Part shown: in pieces, positions 46,352 to 55,957 of the stretch
Numbering within the stretch: the stretch's first letter is position 1
How the letters are laid out: every line of letters starts with the position of its first letter
DNA from: an uncultured Methylophaga sp.
GTDB taxonomy: Bacteria; Pseudomonadota; Gammaproteobacteria; Nitrosococcales; Methylophagaceae
NCBI GenBank assembly: GCA_913055695.1
Contig: CAJXKF010000004.1
Location: 62,001 to 126,000 of the forward strand
Direction: 5' to 3'
DNA length: 64,000 nucleotides
The notes under the pieces: model-generated
What the model was told of the DNA's origin: nothing
Seen by the model: only the letters and a program-made list of their open reading frames with translations
The model's database searches: none
Made by a program: the position numbers and the translations under genes

Positions 46352-47002
46352 TTACACCTTGTGTTTAAAAATAGCGGGCTCGGCTTCCCAGGTCGGCGAG
46401 GTACTGAACCAGTATTCCTGTTTTACACCGAGTAAGCGGTAGAGGCCTTCCGGCAGATCTTTCTTGATGGTGCTGATATCCGGCTGTACATAGGCATAGC
46501 TCATCACGCCGTGAATGTAGTGATAGACCAGTCTTGCCTGTTGCTCCATATCACCGGTGCGTTCCAAGTAGCCACCGGCATCGAGTGCTTTTATCAAGGC
46601 ATGATTATAGGTGATGGCCATTTGCGACAGGTTTTTCAGCGCTTCCAGCACTTTCACATCATCGGTGCCGATCTGCGCGCCGGCATTGAAGAACGGGCAT
46701 CCACGAACGGTATCGTCACTGAGTTTGGAGCGGAACAGGAACTGGATCAGATTTTCCAGCTGTTCCAGCGGGCTGTTGACAGGAGAGAAGATGGTATCGA
46801 GGTCTTTCTTGATGACTTGCCAGTAATAGGCAGTGGCTTCGCAGAACAAACTGGCTTTGGACTCAAAGTGGTGATAGAACGCACCCTTGGTGACGCCCGC
46901 CTGTTTACAGATCTCATTGACGCCGACCACGCTGTAATTGCTTTGCCAGATCAGCGCCAGTGCTGTCTCCAGCAATTTTTCTTTGGTTTCTACAACAGAC
47001 AT
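46352..47002 (-). CDS. TetR-family transcriptional regulator
   Basis: 216 residues: N-terminal helix-turn-helix (about residues 8-55; ETALALIWQSNYSVVGVNEICKQAGVTKGAFYHHFESK) and a ligand-binding helical domain. Divergent from the RND efflux genes with a 304-base intergenic region that carries two similar ACCGACCRGTAT sites, one 21 bases before its own start. It is therefore very probably the local repressor of itself and of the pump. The inducer is unknown. Confidence 0.92.
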   Translation of the reverse strand: MSVVETKEKLLETALALIWQSNYSVVGVNEICKQAGVTKGAFYHHFESKASLFCEATAYYWQVIKKDLDTIFSPVNSPLEQLENLIQFLFRSKLSDDTVRGCPFFNAGAQIGTDDVKVLEALKNLSQMAITYNHALIKALDAGGYLERTGDMEQQARLVYHYIHGVMSYAYVQPDISTIKKDLPEGLYRLLGVKQEYWFSTSPTWEAEPAIFKHKV

Positions 47003-47022
47003 CGTGTTCGCTACATTAAAAT

Positions 47023-47038
47023 TTACCGACCAGTATAA
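47023..47038. promoter_or_regulatory. Probable TetR operator near the regulator gene
   Basis: TTACCGACCAGTATAA shares ACCGACCRGTAT with the perfect palindrome at 47211-47226. It lies 21 bases before the regulator start codon, fitting autorepression. This copy is less symmetric. Confidence 0.5.
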
Positions 47039-47210
47039 ATACCATACGGTTTGTGTGACAAGGAAAATGTCATCGCTTTGTCATTTCATTTTGCGCATAA
47101 ATGAATTGCCTGAAGTAAGCGGAGTAGATGATAGGTTTTATTTTAAATCAATAAGATAGTGTTGTTTCCGGCTGGCGTTAACCGCTTCGCTCAGCGTCTG
47201 ACTTGACTGG

Positions 47211-47226
47211 CATACCGACCGGTATG
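47211..47226. promoter_or_regulatory. Palindromic TetR operator upstream of the RND genes
   Basis: CATACCGACCGGTATG is a perfect palindrome of two 7-base arms around a 2-base centre, about 80 bases before the adaptor start. A hairpin-like repeat CATTCCG/CGGAATG (47243-47249 and 47253-47259) follows. The palindrome resembles operators of AcrR-type regulators. Besides these sites, the 304-base interval holds no gene I can support. Confidence 0.6.
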
Positions 47227-47306
47227 TAAGCTTTCGCTTCTGCATTCCGCTGCGGAATGATTTCAAGGAAGGTCAGCGCTGTCGAGACGACAGCGGGAGA
47301 AAACGC

Positions 47307-48491
47307 ATGTCAAACACAACATCCAAACGTCAGTCACGTGGCTGGTTCAAGCTGAGCCTGCTGCTGGTGATGTCTGCAGCTGCAGCTGCCGTTTATTTCA
47401 ACAGCGCCAGCAGCGAACAGACTGAGCAGGCGCCAGCTGCTGCCGCACCACCACCGCCGGTGGCTGAATTTATCACGGTAGCCCGGCAGGAAGTCCGTAT
47501 CTGGACCGGTTTTTCCGGTCGTCTCAGTGCTGTCGATATGGCTGAAATCAAACCACTGGTAGGTGGCGAACTGCAGCAGGTTCTGTTTGAAGATGCGCAG
47601 CAGGTGGAAAAAGGTGATTTGCTGTTTGTGATTGACCCGCGCCCCTATCAGGCTGCCGTCAAGCGCGCAGAGGCTCAGCTGACATCGGCCCGTTCCCGCG
47701 CCAAACTGGCCAAAGATGAGCTGGAGCGCAGCGAACAGCTGGTGAAAAAGAAACTGGTATCGGAAAGCGTCTTTGATGCCGCCAAAAATGAGTTTCAGGT
47801 AGCAACAGCAGCAATTGAAGAGGCCAGCAGTGCACTGGCAGAGGCCAAACTGGATTTAGATTACTGTTATATCCGTGCGCCGTTTGCGGGGCAGGTCAGC
47901 CGTGCTGAACTCACCGTCGGCAACATTGTAGAGTCGTCACCTAATGCACCGGTGCTGACGACGCTGGTGGCTAACGACAAGCTCTATGCCGAATTCGATA
48001 TCGATGAACAAACCTATCTGAGAACTATTCGTCGCGGCAAGGGTGATGCGGCCATGCCGGTGGAAATGACCCTGGCAGCAGATAACAGCGTGACTTATCA
48101 GGGGCAGATTCACTCCTTTGATAATCGACTGGATGTCAGCAGTGGTACGATTCGCGCCAGAGCCATTTTCGAGAATACCGATGGTGCCCTGACACCGGGG
48201 ATGTATGCCAATGTCCGCCTGGGAACGGCGCAGCCACAATCGGTGATGCTGATTCCGGAACGGGCGGTCGGTACCAATCAGGACAAGAAGTTCGTCTATG
48301 TCATCAATGAAAACGACGAAGTGAGCTATCACGAGGTGACGCTCGGTGCCCATCATGAAGGCAATCGGATTGTGCTGTCCGGTCTGCAAACGGGTGATCG
48401 CGTCGTTGTGAACGGTCTGTCGCATATTCGCCCCAACAGCAAGGTCACTGCCAAACCCGCCGAGACTCAGCAAGTCGCCGCGACTGAATAA
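47307..48491 (+). CDS. RND efflux periplasmic adaptor (membrane fusion protein)
   Basis: 394 residues: N-terminal signal or anchor (about residues 14-32), lipoyl-like and coiled-coil hairpin (about residues 60-200; LSAVDMAEIKPLVGGELQQVLFEDAQQVEKGDLLFVIDPRPYQAAVKRAEAQL), then beta-barrel and membrane-proximal domains (GALTPGMYANVRLG, GLQTGDRVVVNGLSHIRPNSKV). No lipobox Cys. Links the inner-membrane pump to an outer-membrane channel. Ribosome site GGGAG. Forty bases before the pump gene. Confidence 0.93.
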   Translation: MSNTTSKRQSRGWFKLSLLLVMSAAAAAVYFNSASSEQTEQAPAAAAPPPPVAEFITVARQEVRIWTGFSGRLSAVDMAEIKPLVGGELQQVLFEDAQQVEKGDLLFVIDPRPYQAAVKRAEAQLTSARSRAKLAKDELERSEQLVKKKLVSESVFDAAKNEFQVATAAIEEASSALAEAKLDLDYCYIRAPFAGQVSRAELTVGNIVESSPNAPVLTTLVANDKLYAEFDIDEQTYLRTIRRGKGDAAMPVEMTLAADNSVTYQGQIHSFDNRLDVSSGTIRARAIFENTDGALTPGMYANVRLGTAQPQSVMLIPERAVGTNQDKKFVYVINENDEVSYHEVTLGAHHEGNRIVLSGLQTGDRVVVNGLSHIRPNSKVTAKPAETQQVAATE

Positions 48492-48530
48492 GCGCCGCCG
48501 AGCCTGTAGCTTTCTGAACGAAGGAACGCG

Positions 48531-51500
48531 ATGAATATTTCCAAGTTTTTTGTGGACCGCCCGATCTTTGCCGGCGTACTGTCTACACTGATTTTTATTG
48601 CTGGTCTCATTTCGATGTTCCAGCTGCCTATCTCGGAATATCCCGAGGTGGCACCGCCGTCAGTGGTGGTTAACGCCTCATTCCCGGGTGCCAACCCCAA
48701 AGTGATTGCCGAGACCGTGGCACGGCCGCTGGAAGAGCAGCTGAGCGGTGTCGAGAATATGCTTTATATGTTCTCGCAGGCGACCTCGGACGGCCGCATG
48801 ACACTGACGGTGACCTTCAAAATCGGCACCGACCCGGATCTGGCCCAGCAGATGGTACAGAACCGGGTGACACAGGCCACACCGCGGCTGCCGGAAGTGA
48901 CCCGCCAACTGGGGGTGACCGTGGTCAAAAGCTCCCCTGATCTCACCATGGTGGTGCATTTGATTTCGCCGGACAAACGTTACGACGAGCTTTATTTGCG
49001 TAACTATGCGCTGATGCATGTGAAAGACGAACTCGCCAAAGTGGAAGGCGTCGGTAATGTGCGCCTGTTTGGTTCCGGTGACTATGCGATGCGGATCTGG
49101 CTCAATCCGGAAAAAGTCGCTGAACGCGGTCTGACTGCCAGTGATGTCGTCAATGCCATTCGTGAACAGAACGTGCAGGTTGCTGCCGGTCTGATTGGCG
49201 GCGCGCCGATGGACGAGGCGGTGGCAGTGCAATTGCCGATCAATGCCAAGGGTCGCCTGGAAACGCCAGAAGAATTCGAGGAAATCATCATCCGTGCCGG
49301 CGATGCGGGGCAGATCACCCGGCTTAAGGATGTTGCCCGGGTCGAACTGGAAGCCTCCGAGCACAGCCTGAATTCGATGCTGAATAATCAGCCGGCGGTG
49401 GCGATTCCTATCTTCCAGTCGCCCGGTGCCAACGCGATTCAGATTTCCGATAATGTACGCGCCACCATGGCCGACCTGAAGCAACGCTTCCCGGAAGGCA
49501 TCGATTACGAAGTGGTCTATGACCCGACGGTCTTCGTTAAAGAGTCGATTCGTGCGGTGATTAAAACGCTGCTGGAAGCGCTGCTGCTGGTCGTTATCGT
49601 GGTGGTGGTGTTCCTGCAGACCTGGCGCGCCTCGCTGATTCCGCTGCTGGCGGTACCGGTGTCGATTATCGGTACTTTTGCGGTGATGCACCTGTTCGGT
49701 TTCTCGATTAATACACTATCGCTGTTCGGCCTGGTGCTGGCGATAGGTATCGTGGTCGATGATGCCATCGTCGTGGTGGAAAATGTTGAACGTAATATCG
49801 AATCCGGACTGTCACCACTGGAAGCCAGTTATCAGGCGATGCGTGAGGTCAGTGGACCGATTATTGCGATTTCGCTGACCCTGGTGGCGGTGTTTGTGCC
49901 GATTGCTTTTGTCAGCGGTCTGACCGGTCAGTTCTATCAGCAGTTTGCGATGACCATTGCCATCTCCACCGTGATTTCGGCAGTCAACTCGCTGACCCTG
50001 AGTCCGGCATTATCGGCCCTTTTACTGCGTGGTCATGATGCGCCTAAGGATCGTCTGACCAAAGTGATGGACTTTCTCTTCGGCTGGTTCTTCAACTGGT
50101 TCAACCGCAGCTTCAAACGGGCCTCACATGGTTATTCCAACTCGGTGGCCGGTCTGCTCAGACATAAATCCATTTCGGTGGTGATTTACGCCATTCTGCT
50201 GGGTTTTACCGTCTATGGTCTGAATGCCCTGCCGAAAGGCTTTGTACCGGCGCAGGACAAACAGTATCTCATCAGTTTCGCCCAATTGCCGGACGGTGCC
50301 TCTCTGGCGCGCACCGAAGAAGTCATTCGTGAAATGGGCCGGATTGCGCTGGAAGAACCGGGTGTCGCCAATGCCGTCCAGTTCCCGGGCCTGTCGGTGA
50401 ATGGTTTTACCAACAGTCCCAGCGCCGGTATTGTGTTTGTGCCACTGGATTCTTTTGATGAGCGGACTGATCCGAGTCTGTCAGCGGGGGCCATTGCCGG
50501 TCGTTTGCAGGCCAAGTTCGCGCAGATAGAAGAGGCCTTTATTGCCATCTTCCCGCCACCACCGGTGCGTGGTCTGGGCACGACTGGCGGCTTCAAGCTG
50601 CAGATAGAGGACAGGGCTGATCTGGGCTATGAAAAACTGGCTGAAGCGGTAGATCAGACGCTGCAAAAAGCCTGGCAGAGCCCGGCGCTGACCAGCGTTT
50701 ATTCCAATTATGAAATCAATGTACCGCAGCTTTATGCCGATCTGGATCGCACCAAGGCCAAGCAGCTGGGACTGAACGTCAAGGAAATCTTCGACACCAT
50801 GCAGATTTACCTGGGCTCGCTGTATATCAATGATTTCAACCAGTTTGGTCGCACCTATCAGGTGATAGCGCAGGCCGATGCGCCATACCGTAACAGCCCC
50901 GACGATGCGCTGAATCTCAAGGTGCGTAATACCCAGGGTGAAATGGTGCCGCTCGGCAGTGTGATTGAAATGCAGGAAAGTTATGGCCCTGAGAGTGCCG
51001 CCCATTACAACGGTTATCTTGCTGCTGATCTTAACGGTAATGCCGCACCTGGTTATTCCAGCGGTCAGGCGCAGGATGCGATCAGTAAAATTCTGGAAGA
51101 GACTTTGCCGCCGGGTATGGTATTCGAGTGGACCGATCTGACCTATCAGCAAGTCTTGAGCGGTAACACAGCGATGTATATCTTCCCACTGTGTTTGTTG
51201 CTGGTGTTCCTGGTGCTGGCGGCACAATACGAGAGTCTGATACTGCCGCTGGTGGTGATTACCATCGTGCCACTGTCGATTCTGGCAGCGGTATTCGGGG
51301 TCTGGGTCACTGACGGGGACAGTAATATCTTTACCCAGATCAGTTTCTTCGTGCTGGCGGGGCTGGCGAGTAAGAATGCCATCCTGATAGTCGAGTTCGC
51401 CCGCGAGCTGGAAATCAACGGCATGCAGACCGTCAAAGCAGCGATTAAAGCCAGCCGCATGCGTCTGCGTCCGATTCTGATGACCTCATTTGCCTTCATT

Positions 51501-51689
51501 ATGGGCGTAGTACCGATGGTGCTGTCGACCGGTGCCGGCTCAGAAATGCGTAACGATATCGGTATTACCGTATTTTCCGGCATGCTCGGGGTGACCTTCT
51601 TCGGTCTGTTCTTCACGCCGATATTCTACGTGCTGCTACGTAAACTCGAAGGCAATCGCCGCTACCACAGCCATGTGGTCATGCAATAA
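48531..51689 (+). CDS. RND multidrug efflux permease (HAE1 family)
   Basis: 1052 residues with the standard two-fold plan of 12 helices and two large periplasmic loops. The start MNISKFFVDRPIFAGVLSTL and SEYPEVAPPSVVVNASFPGA put it in the HAE1/MexF-OqxB-like branch; the proton-relay aspartates lie in AIGIVVDDAIVVVENVER. Probably pumps drugs, dyes or detergents with proton import. No outer-membrane TolC-like gene follows: the next gene is on the other strand, eight bases away. ATG at 48531 has GAAGGAACG upstream. Confidence 0.96.
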   Translation: MNISKFFVDRPIFAGVLSTLIFIAGLISMFQLPISEYPEVAPPSVVVNASFPGANPKVIAETVARPLEEQLSGVENMLYMFSQATSDGRMTLTVTFKIGTDPDLAQQMVQNRVTQATPRLPEVTRQLGVTVVKSSPDLTMVVHLISPDKRYDELYLRNYALMHVKDELAKVEGVGNVRLFGSGDYAMRIWLNPEKVAERGLTASDVVNAIREQNVQVAAGLIGGAPMDEAVAVQLPINAKGRLETPEEFEEIIIRAGDAGQITRLKDVARVELEASEHSLNSMLNNQPAVAIPIFQSPGANAIQISDNVRATMADLKQRFPEGIDYEVVYDPTVFVKESIRAVIKTLLEALLLVVIVVVVFLQTWRASLIPLLAVPVSIIGTFAVMHLFGFSINTLSLFGLVLAIGIVVDDAIVVVENVERNIESGLSPLEASYQAMREVSGPIIAISLTLVAVFVPIAFVSGLTGQFYQQFAMTIAISTVISAVNSLTLSPALSALLLRGHDAPKDRLTKVMDFLFGWFFNWFNRSFKRASHGYSNSVAGLLRHKSISVVIYAILLGFTVYGLNALPKGFVPAQDKQYLISFAQLPDGASLARTEEVIREMGRIALEEPGVANAVQFPGLSVNGFTNSPSAGIVFVPLDSFDERTDPSLSAGAIAGRLQAKFAQIEEAFIAIFPPPPVRGLGTTGGFKLQIEDRADLGYEKLAEAVDQTLQKAWQSPALTSVYSNYEINVPQLYADLDRTKAKQLGLNVKEIFDTMQIYLGSLYINDFNQFGRTYQVIAQADAPYRNSPDDALNLKVRNTQGEMVPLGSVIEMQESYGPESAAHYNGYLAADLNGNAAPGYSSGQAQDAISKILEETLPPGMVFEWTDLTYQQVLSGNTAMYIFPLCLLLVFLVLAAQYESLILPLVVITIVPLSILAAVFGVWVTDGDSNIFTQISFFVLAGLASKNAILIVEFARELEINGMQTVKAAIKASRMRLRPILMTSFAFIMGVVPMVLSTGAGSEMRNDIGITVFSGMLGVTFFGLFFTPIFYVLLRKLEGNRRYHSHVVMQ

Positions 51690-51696
51690 AAATGCG

Positions 51697-52992
51697 TCAG
51701 CGGCGGGCGGTCAGAGTACGACCGCTCGCCGTTGATAACAACAGCGCACCGCTTGAGTCAAAATCCAGCCGCTCCACTTCACTCAACAGATTAAGAAAGC
51801 GCTGTTCCTGTTTCATCAATGCCGGTGCACAGCTTTTGCGGGTTGCGATAGGATCGGCAATATCGAGCTGTTCGTTGAACTCATAAGCGGTGGTGTACTG
51901 GTTGCAGCTGGCATGACCGTGAAGACGTCCTTCGCTGTCAAACTGCAGAGTGACCCGGGTGAAGTCTATCAGCCCCTGACCACCGATATCTTCCACGATC
52001 CATTCCTTGCCTGTGAGCAAAGTATAGCTGTCACCGCCGCAGCCGCTGAGATGCAGATCACCGTAATGTAGTTCCACATGCTGGGGGTAGGGCCGGCCCG
52101 TCATGCTATCCTGGCAAAGACTGTTCAACACATTCACTTTCAGCAACGGCACATTGGTTTCCGAGTGCAGTACAAAACCGCTCTGTGTGAGATTCAGTTC
52201 CGGATAAGGCATGATCAGATGCTGTTGGCCGTAATTCCAGTCCAGCACTACTTCATCGACATTGGCCGACAGGGTCCAGCCCGGTTCATTGCCATGCGCT
52301 CGAAAAGGGAATAAAGCCAGCACATCCTCGCTGACGCGGGCGCAGGTCGGCCACTCAAACTCAGCCATTGACAGCATGGCTTCATTGCCTTTGTTCCAGA
52401 AGACGATTTTACCGTCAGCAGACTGGTATCTGGCGCCTGAAGCAGAGGCCACGTTTTGCAGATGATAAACATCATCCTGGAGATGCAGTTGTGCTTTCTG
52501 ATTCTGTTCAAGCAGTTTGATGGTTTTTTTCCCACAGAGGAAAAGCTGGGGTTTGCGGGTCTCCATCGGCATCACAGGCTCAAGGGGCGTTTTCCCAAGC
52601 CTGGTTTCTTCAGTGGCACGGTTAATGGAATACAGCCTGCTGCTAGTCCAGCGGCGGCCTTCAGCATTCTGATAAATAATTCTTAAAACGTAGCTGGTGC
52701 CAATCTGCAATTGATCACGGTATACCCGCAGTTTGAAGGGGACGGGTTGCTGCGGTTTCTCCAGCGCTGTTTTTTTCTCGACAATTACCGCATTGCCGTT
52801 GGGCAGCGCCGACAGGTTTTCCAGCCGCAACGTCAGGCTGCTACCGCTTTTGCCGTTGACTTTGCCCTGGATATCAATCTCACCGCTAATCACAAGGGCC
52901 TGCTGATTTGAGCTATCAGACGCTGTCTGATCGCAGGCAGTTACAGCCAGCAACAGACACAAACTTATTATCAAACAGCTTAAGCGGTGCAT
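51697..52992 (-). CDS. Multidomain lipoprotein: YbaY-like, MliC-like and META domains
   Basis: 431 residues with a lipobox LLAVTAC (Cys at about residue 20). Segments in order: a YbaY-like domain (about residues 30-125; ISGEIDIQGKVNGKSGSSLTLRLENL), a MliC lysozyme-inhibitor-like part (about residues 150-215; LFLCGKKTIKLLE, ARYQSADGKIVFWNKGNEAML), a COG3650-type part (FRAHGNEPGWTLSANVDEVVLDW), and a META/HslJ domain (about residues 325-430; TGKEWIVEDIGGQGLIDFTRVTLQFDSEGRLHGHASCNQYTTAYE). Role unknown; probably an envelope-stress or inhibitor lipoprotein. Convergent with the RND pump. Confidence 0.82.
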   Translation of the reverse strand: MHRLSCLIISLCLLLAVTACDQTASDSSNQQALVISGEIDIQGKVNGKSGSSLTLRLENLSALPNGNAVIVEKKTALEKPQQPVPFKLRVYRDQLQIGTSYVLRIIYQNAEGRRWTSSRLYSINRATEETRLGKTPLEPVMPMETRKPQLFLCGKKTIKLLEQNQKAQLHLQDDVYHLQNVASASGARYQSADGKIVFWNKGNEAMLSMAEFEWPTCARVSEDVLALFPFRAHGNEPGWTLSANVDEVVLDWNYGQQHLIMPYPELNLTQSGFVLHSETNVPLLKVNVLNSLCQDSMTGRPYPQHVELHYGDLHLSGCGGDSYTLLTGKEWIVEDIGGQGLIDFTRVTLQFDSEGRLHGHASCNQYTTAYEFNEQLDIADPIATRKSCAPALMKQEQRFLNLLSEVERLDFDSSGALLLSTASGRTLTARR

Positions 52993-53087
52993 GAGGCATC
53001 ATCCTGATAAGAATTTCAGTTTGATGATAGCGCGAATAACTTACCGGCTGACACTAAGCAGCTCACGAAACCGCTTTATTTCGGGTG

Positions 53088-54962
53088 CTAGACCTTGAAC
53101 TGGCTGATCAATCTCTGCAGATCTGCGGCCAGCCTCGCCAGGCTATGGCTGGTTTCAGTGGTTTGTGAGGTGCTGTCAGCATTTTCTTCAGCGACCTGGG
53201 CAATATGGCTGATATTACGGTTGATATCTTCAGCCACCGCGCTTTGCTCTTCGGCTGCGCTGGCGATATGGGTATTCATGTCCAGAATCGATCTGACTTT
53301 TTCAGCAATGATATCCAGCGACTCACCGGCTTCTTCCACCTGAGACACCGTCGATTCCACCTGTTCCTTACCACTCAGCATCACTTCAACACAGTGGTTG
53401 GCACCGCTTTGCAGACGTTCAATAATAGTTTTGATTTCTTCTGTTGACTGCTGACTGCGTTGGGCCAGGGTCCGGACTTCATCAGCAACCACAGCAAAAC
53501 CGCGGCCGGATTCACCGGCACGGGCGGCTTCAATCGCAGCATTGAGTGCCAGCAGATTGGTCTGTTCGGCGATTTCCTGGATCACGGTCAGCACGGTGCC
53601 GATGTTATCGCTTTCCAGCTGCAGGTTTTTGATAGCTTCTGCATTGTTGCTGCTCTGGAGCGCCAGCTGTTTGATACCGGCGACGGTTTTCTGAACGACT
53701 ATCTTGCCTTTGACGGTTTCTTCATCAGAAGTCTTGGAAGCATTCGCAGCCTGAGCAGCATAACGAGCGACTTCCTGTACCGTTGCAGTCATCTCGTTCA
53801 TTGCCGTGGCTACCTGTTCACTGCTGCTTTGCTGGTTGATGACCCCTTCACGACTCTGCTGAGAGACCACCGCCAGTTGTTCAGCCGCCGCGCTGACGGT
53901 TTGTGCCGAAGCCAGCACATTTTCAATCAATTTCTGGAAAGCGCCGGTCATGCCATTAAAAGACTGCGCCATTGCGGCAATTTCATCCTTGCCATCAACC
54001 GGCACGCGAATACTGAGGTTTTTAGTGTCGGCAACTTCATGCATGGTGTCTGACAACTGCTGCAGAGGCTGGATAATACTGCGGCTGATGGCCATGATGA
54101 GCCAGATGATGGCGATGCCCAGTACAATAGAAATCGCCAGAATCCAGAGTTCATAGCGCTGAATGGTTGCCGGGACGGAAGTCTTCATCAGCGTATCGAG
54201 CTGGTTCAATGCTTCCTGACTCTGGTGAATGATAGTCCGCATTTCTCCCAATAGGCCGCTGTCATTATCCAGTCCTTTCTTCTGATAGCCCTCGACCAGG
54301 GCCAGAAAATCACGCTGGTAATGATCCAGCAGCGTGTTGATTTCAGCCTGGGTGGCGGCAGGCAGGAAGCTGTCATTCAGTGCCGCTTTGAAGCTCTGTA
54401 CCTGATCATTGAATCGGGACACATATTTCATATCAAGCCGCAGCATGAAATCTTTCTCATGGCGTCTGAGCATTAGCATGTGTTTAAGCAGGGTATCTTC
54501 ATCGAAGCTGTTGAGTTTTTCTTCTATGTTATGCACTGACGCTCGCAATGCGCCATACAGTCCATCAGTCGGTGTCAGGCCGATTTCTTTCTGCAAGGCA
54601 TAAATATCGCCGAACACGATGGCGTAATCGCTGACATAGAAGCCCAGATCTTCGGCCGGAGTGCTGTCCAGCCCCTGTTTTTCCATCTCAATAACCATCT
54701 GATCAATTCGGCTTATCAGTGACGCCTGGGTTTGTTGAAAACCGCTGATGTATTCGGGGTCCAGTCTTGCCAGAAAATCTTTTTCATGGCGTCTCAGCGT
54801 CAACATTTCCACTTCCGCCTGCTGGGCTTCTATTGCCAGTGATTCCAACTGCACCACTTTGCGCATGGCGAAGTGTTCCAGGCCGAGAATGGTCAGCATT
54901 GTCAGGGCCACCAGAATGGCGACGAGGATGAGTTTCTTTTTGACGGTCAGCTGGCTGAGCAT
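53088..54962 (-). CDS. Methyl-accepting chemotaxis protein with HBM-type sensor
   Basis: 624 residues: first helix about residues 8-28, an extracytoplasmic all-helical sensor (about residues 30-270), second helix about residues 272-294, HAMP (about residues 295-347), then the signalling domain with the hairpin tip EQTNLLALNAAIEAARAGESGRGFAVVADEVRTLAQRS. The sensor contains the octapeptide LRRHEKDF twice (residues 56-63 and 165-172), as expected for the two four-helix modules of the HBM (McpS-like) domain that binds organic acids or amines. No other chemotaxis gene is near. The C-terminus ends SQFKV with no CheR pentapeptide. Confidence 0.92.
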   Translation of the reverse strand: MLSQLTVKKKLILVAILVALTMLTILGLEHFAMRKVVQLESLAIEAQQAEVEMLTLRRHEKDFLARLDPEYISGFQQTQASLISRIDQMVIEMEKQGLDSTPAEDLGFYVSDYAIVFGDIYALQKEIGLTPTDGLYGALRASVHNIEEKLNSFDEDTLLKHMLMLRRHEKDFMLRLDMKYVSRFNDQVQSFKAALNDSFLPAATQAEINTLLDHYQRDFLALVEGYQKKGLDNDSGLLGEMRTIIHQSQEALNQLDTLMKTSVPATIQRYELWILAISIVLGIAIIWLIMAISRSIIQPLQQLSDTMHEVADTKNLSIRVPVDGKDEIAAMAQSFNGMTGAFQKLIENVLASAQTVSAAAEQLAVVSQQSREGVINQQSSSEQVATAMNEMTATVQEVARYAAQAANASKTSDEETVKGKIVVQKTVAGIKQLALQSSNNAEAIKNLQLESDNIGTVLTVIQEIAEQTNLLALNAAIEAARAGESGRGFAVVADEVRTLAQRSQQSTEEIKTIIERLQSGANHCVEVMLSGKEQVESTVSQVEEAGESLDIIAEKVRSILDMNTHIASAAEEQSAVAEDINRNISHIAQVAEENADSTSQTTETSHSLARLAADLQRLISQFKV

Positions 54963-55060
54963 GAGGTGATCCCTTATTAACTGTTTTTGCCGGGCAAATA
55001 ATGAATACTGATTATGTCGGCCTCAAAGCGGTTTTCATTAATCGCTTTATTGCCTTGTTG

Positions 55061-55957
55061 TCAGCCGTTTGACTGAAGTCGGGCAGGGACTTTTTCCAGT
55101 TGCCAATGCTCAGCAGCCCACAGCCAGATTTCAGCAAGCGGGAATTCAGCAAGATCATCCGGTGGGTTGAGACCGAGAAATGCCAGTGCCTGCGTCAAGC
55201 TGTCGGCTGCATTTTCAATGCTGAGAGCCTCGGCCCGGGTTTGTTTGCTCAGTTTGTCTCCGGCGGCATTGGTCGCGAGGGGAATATGGGCATAAACAGG
55301 CGAAGGCAACTGCAGACAGTATTGCAGCAGAATCTGGCGACTGGTCGAATTAAGCAAGTCCGCGCCGCGCACAACGTGGCTGATGTTCTGTTCGGCATCA
55401 TCGACCACAACTGCTAACTGGTAAGCGAACTGACCGTCGGCGCGTTTCAATACAAAGTCGCCGATATCCCGCTGCATACAGTGATCAAAGTCGCCCTGGA
55501 TGCGATCATGGAAAATCAGGTGGGCGGCGTCGGTTTTAAGGCGCCAGGCAATGGTGTCACGTTCTCGACTGAGTCCGTTACGGCAAAGGCCGGGGTAAAC
55601 CGGGCCTTCGATCCCGGCATGGGCGATATCGGCGACTTCACGCCTGCTGCAATTACAGCGGTAGACTTTATCGGCGGCAATCAATTGTTCCAGCGTGGCC
55701 TGATAGGCTTCATGGCGCTGACTTTGATAGATGATTTCACCATCCCATTCAAAACCATAGGCTTCCAGGATGCGCAGAATATCATCAGCAGCGCCTGGCA
55801 TTTCCCGCGGTTTATCCAGATCTTCCATGCGTATCAACCAGCGCCCCTGATGGGCTCTGGCATCAAGAAAACTGGCCACAGCGGCCACCAGAGAACCGAA
55901 ATGTAATGGACCTGTGGGAGAGGGGGCGTAGCGACCGATGTAATCTGTTGGGCTCAT
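55061..55957 (-). CDS. gluQ: Glutamyl-Q tRNA(Asp) synthetase
   Basis: Truncated GluRS paralogue that attaches glutamate to queuosine at position 34 of tRNA(Asp). 298 residues; the HIGH-like motif is in GRYAPSPTGPLHFGSLVAA, the zinc-binding region in YRCNCSRREVADIAHAGIEGPVYPGLCR, and the KMSKS-like motif is KLSKQ. No anticodon-binding domain, as expected. The usual neighbour dksA is not present. Overlaps the next minus-strand gene by four bases. Confidence 0.95.
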   Translation of the reverse strand: MSPTDYIGRYAPSPTGPLHFGSLVAAVASFLDARAHQGRWLIRMEDLDKPREMPGAADDILRILEAYGFEWDGEIIYQSQRHEAYQATLEQLIAADKVYRCNCSRREVADIAHAGIEGPVYPGLCRNGLSRERDTIAWRLKTDAAHLIFHDRIQGDFDHCMQRDIGDFVLKRADGQFAYQLAVVVDDAEQNISHVVRGADLLNSTSRQILLQYCLQLPSPVYAHIPLATNAAGDKLSKQTRAEALSIENAADSLTQALAFLGLNPPDDLAEFPLAEIWLWAAEHWQLEKVPARLQSNG

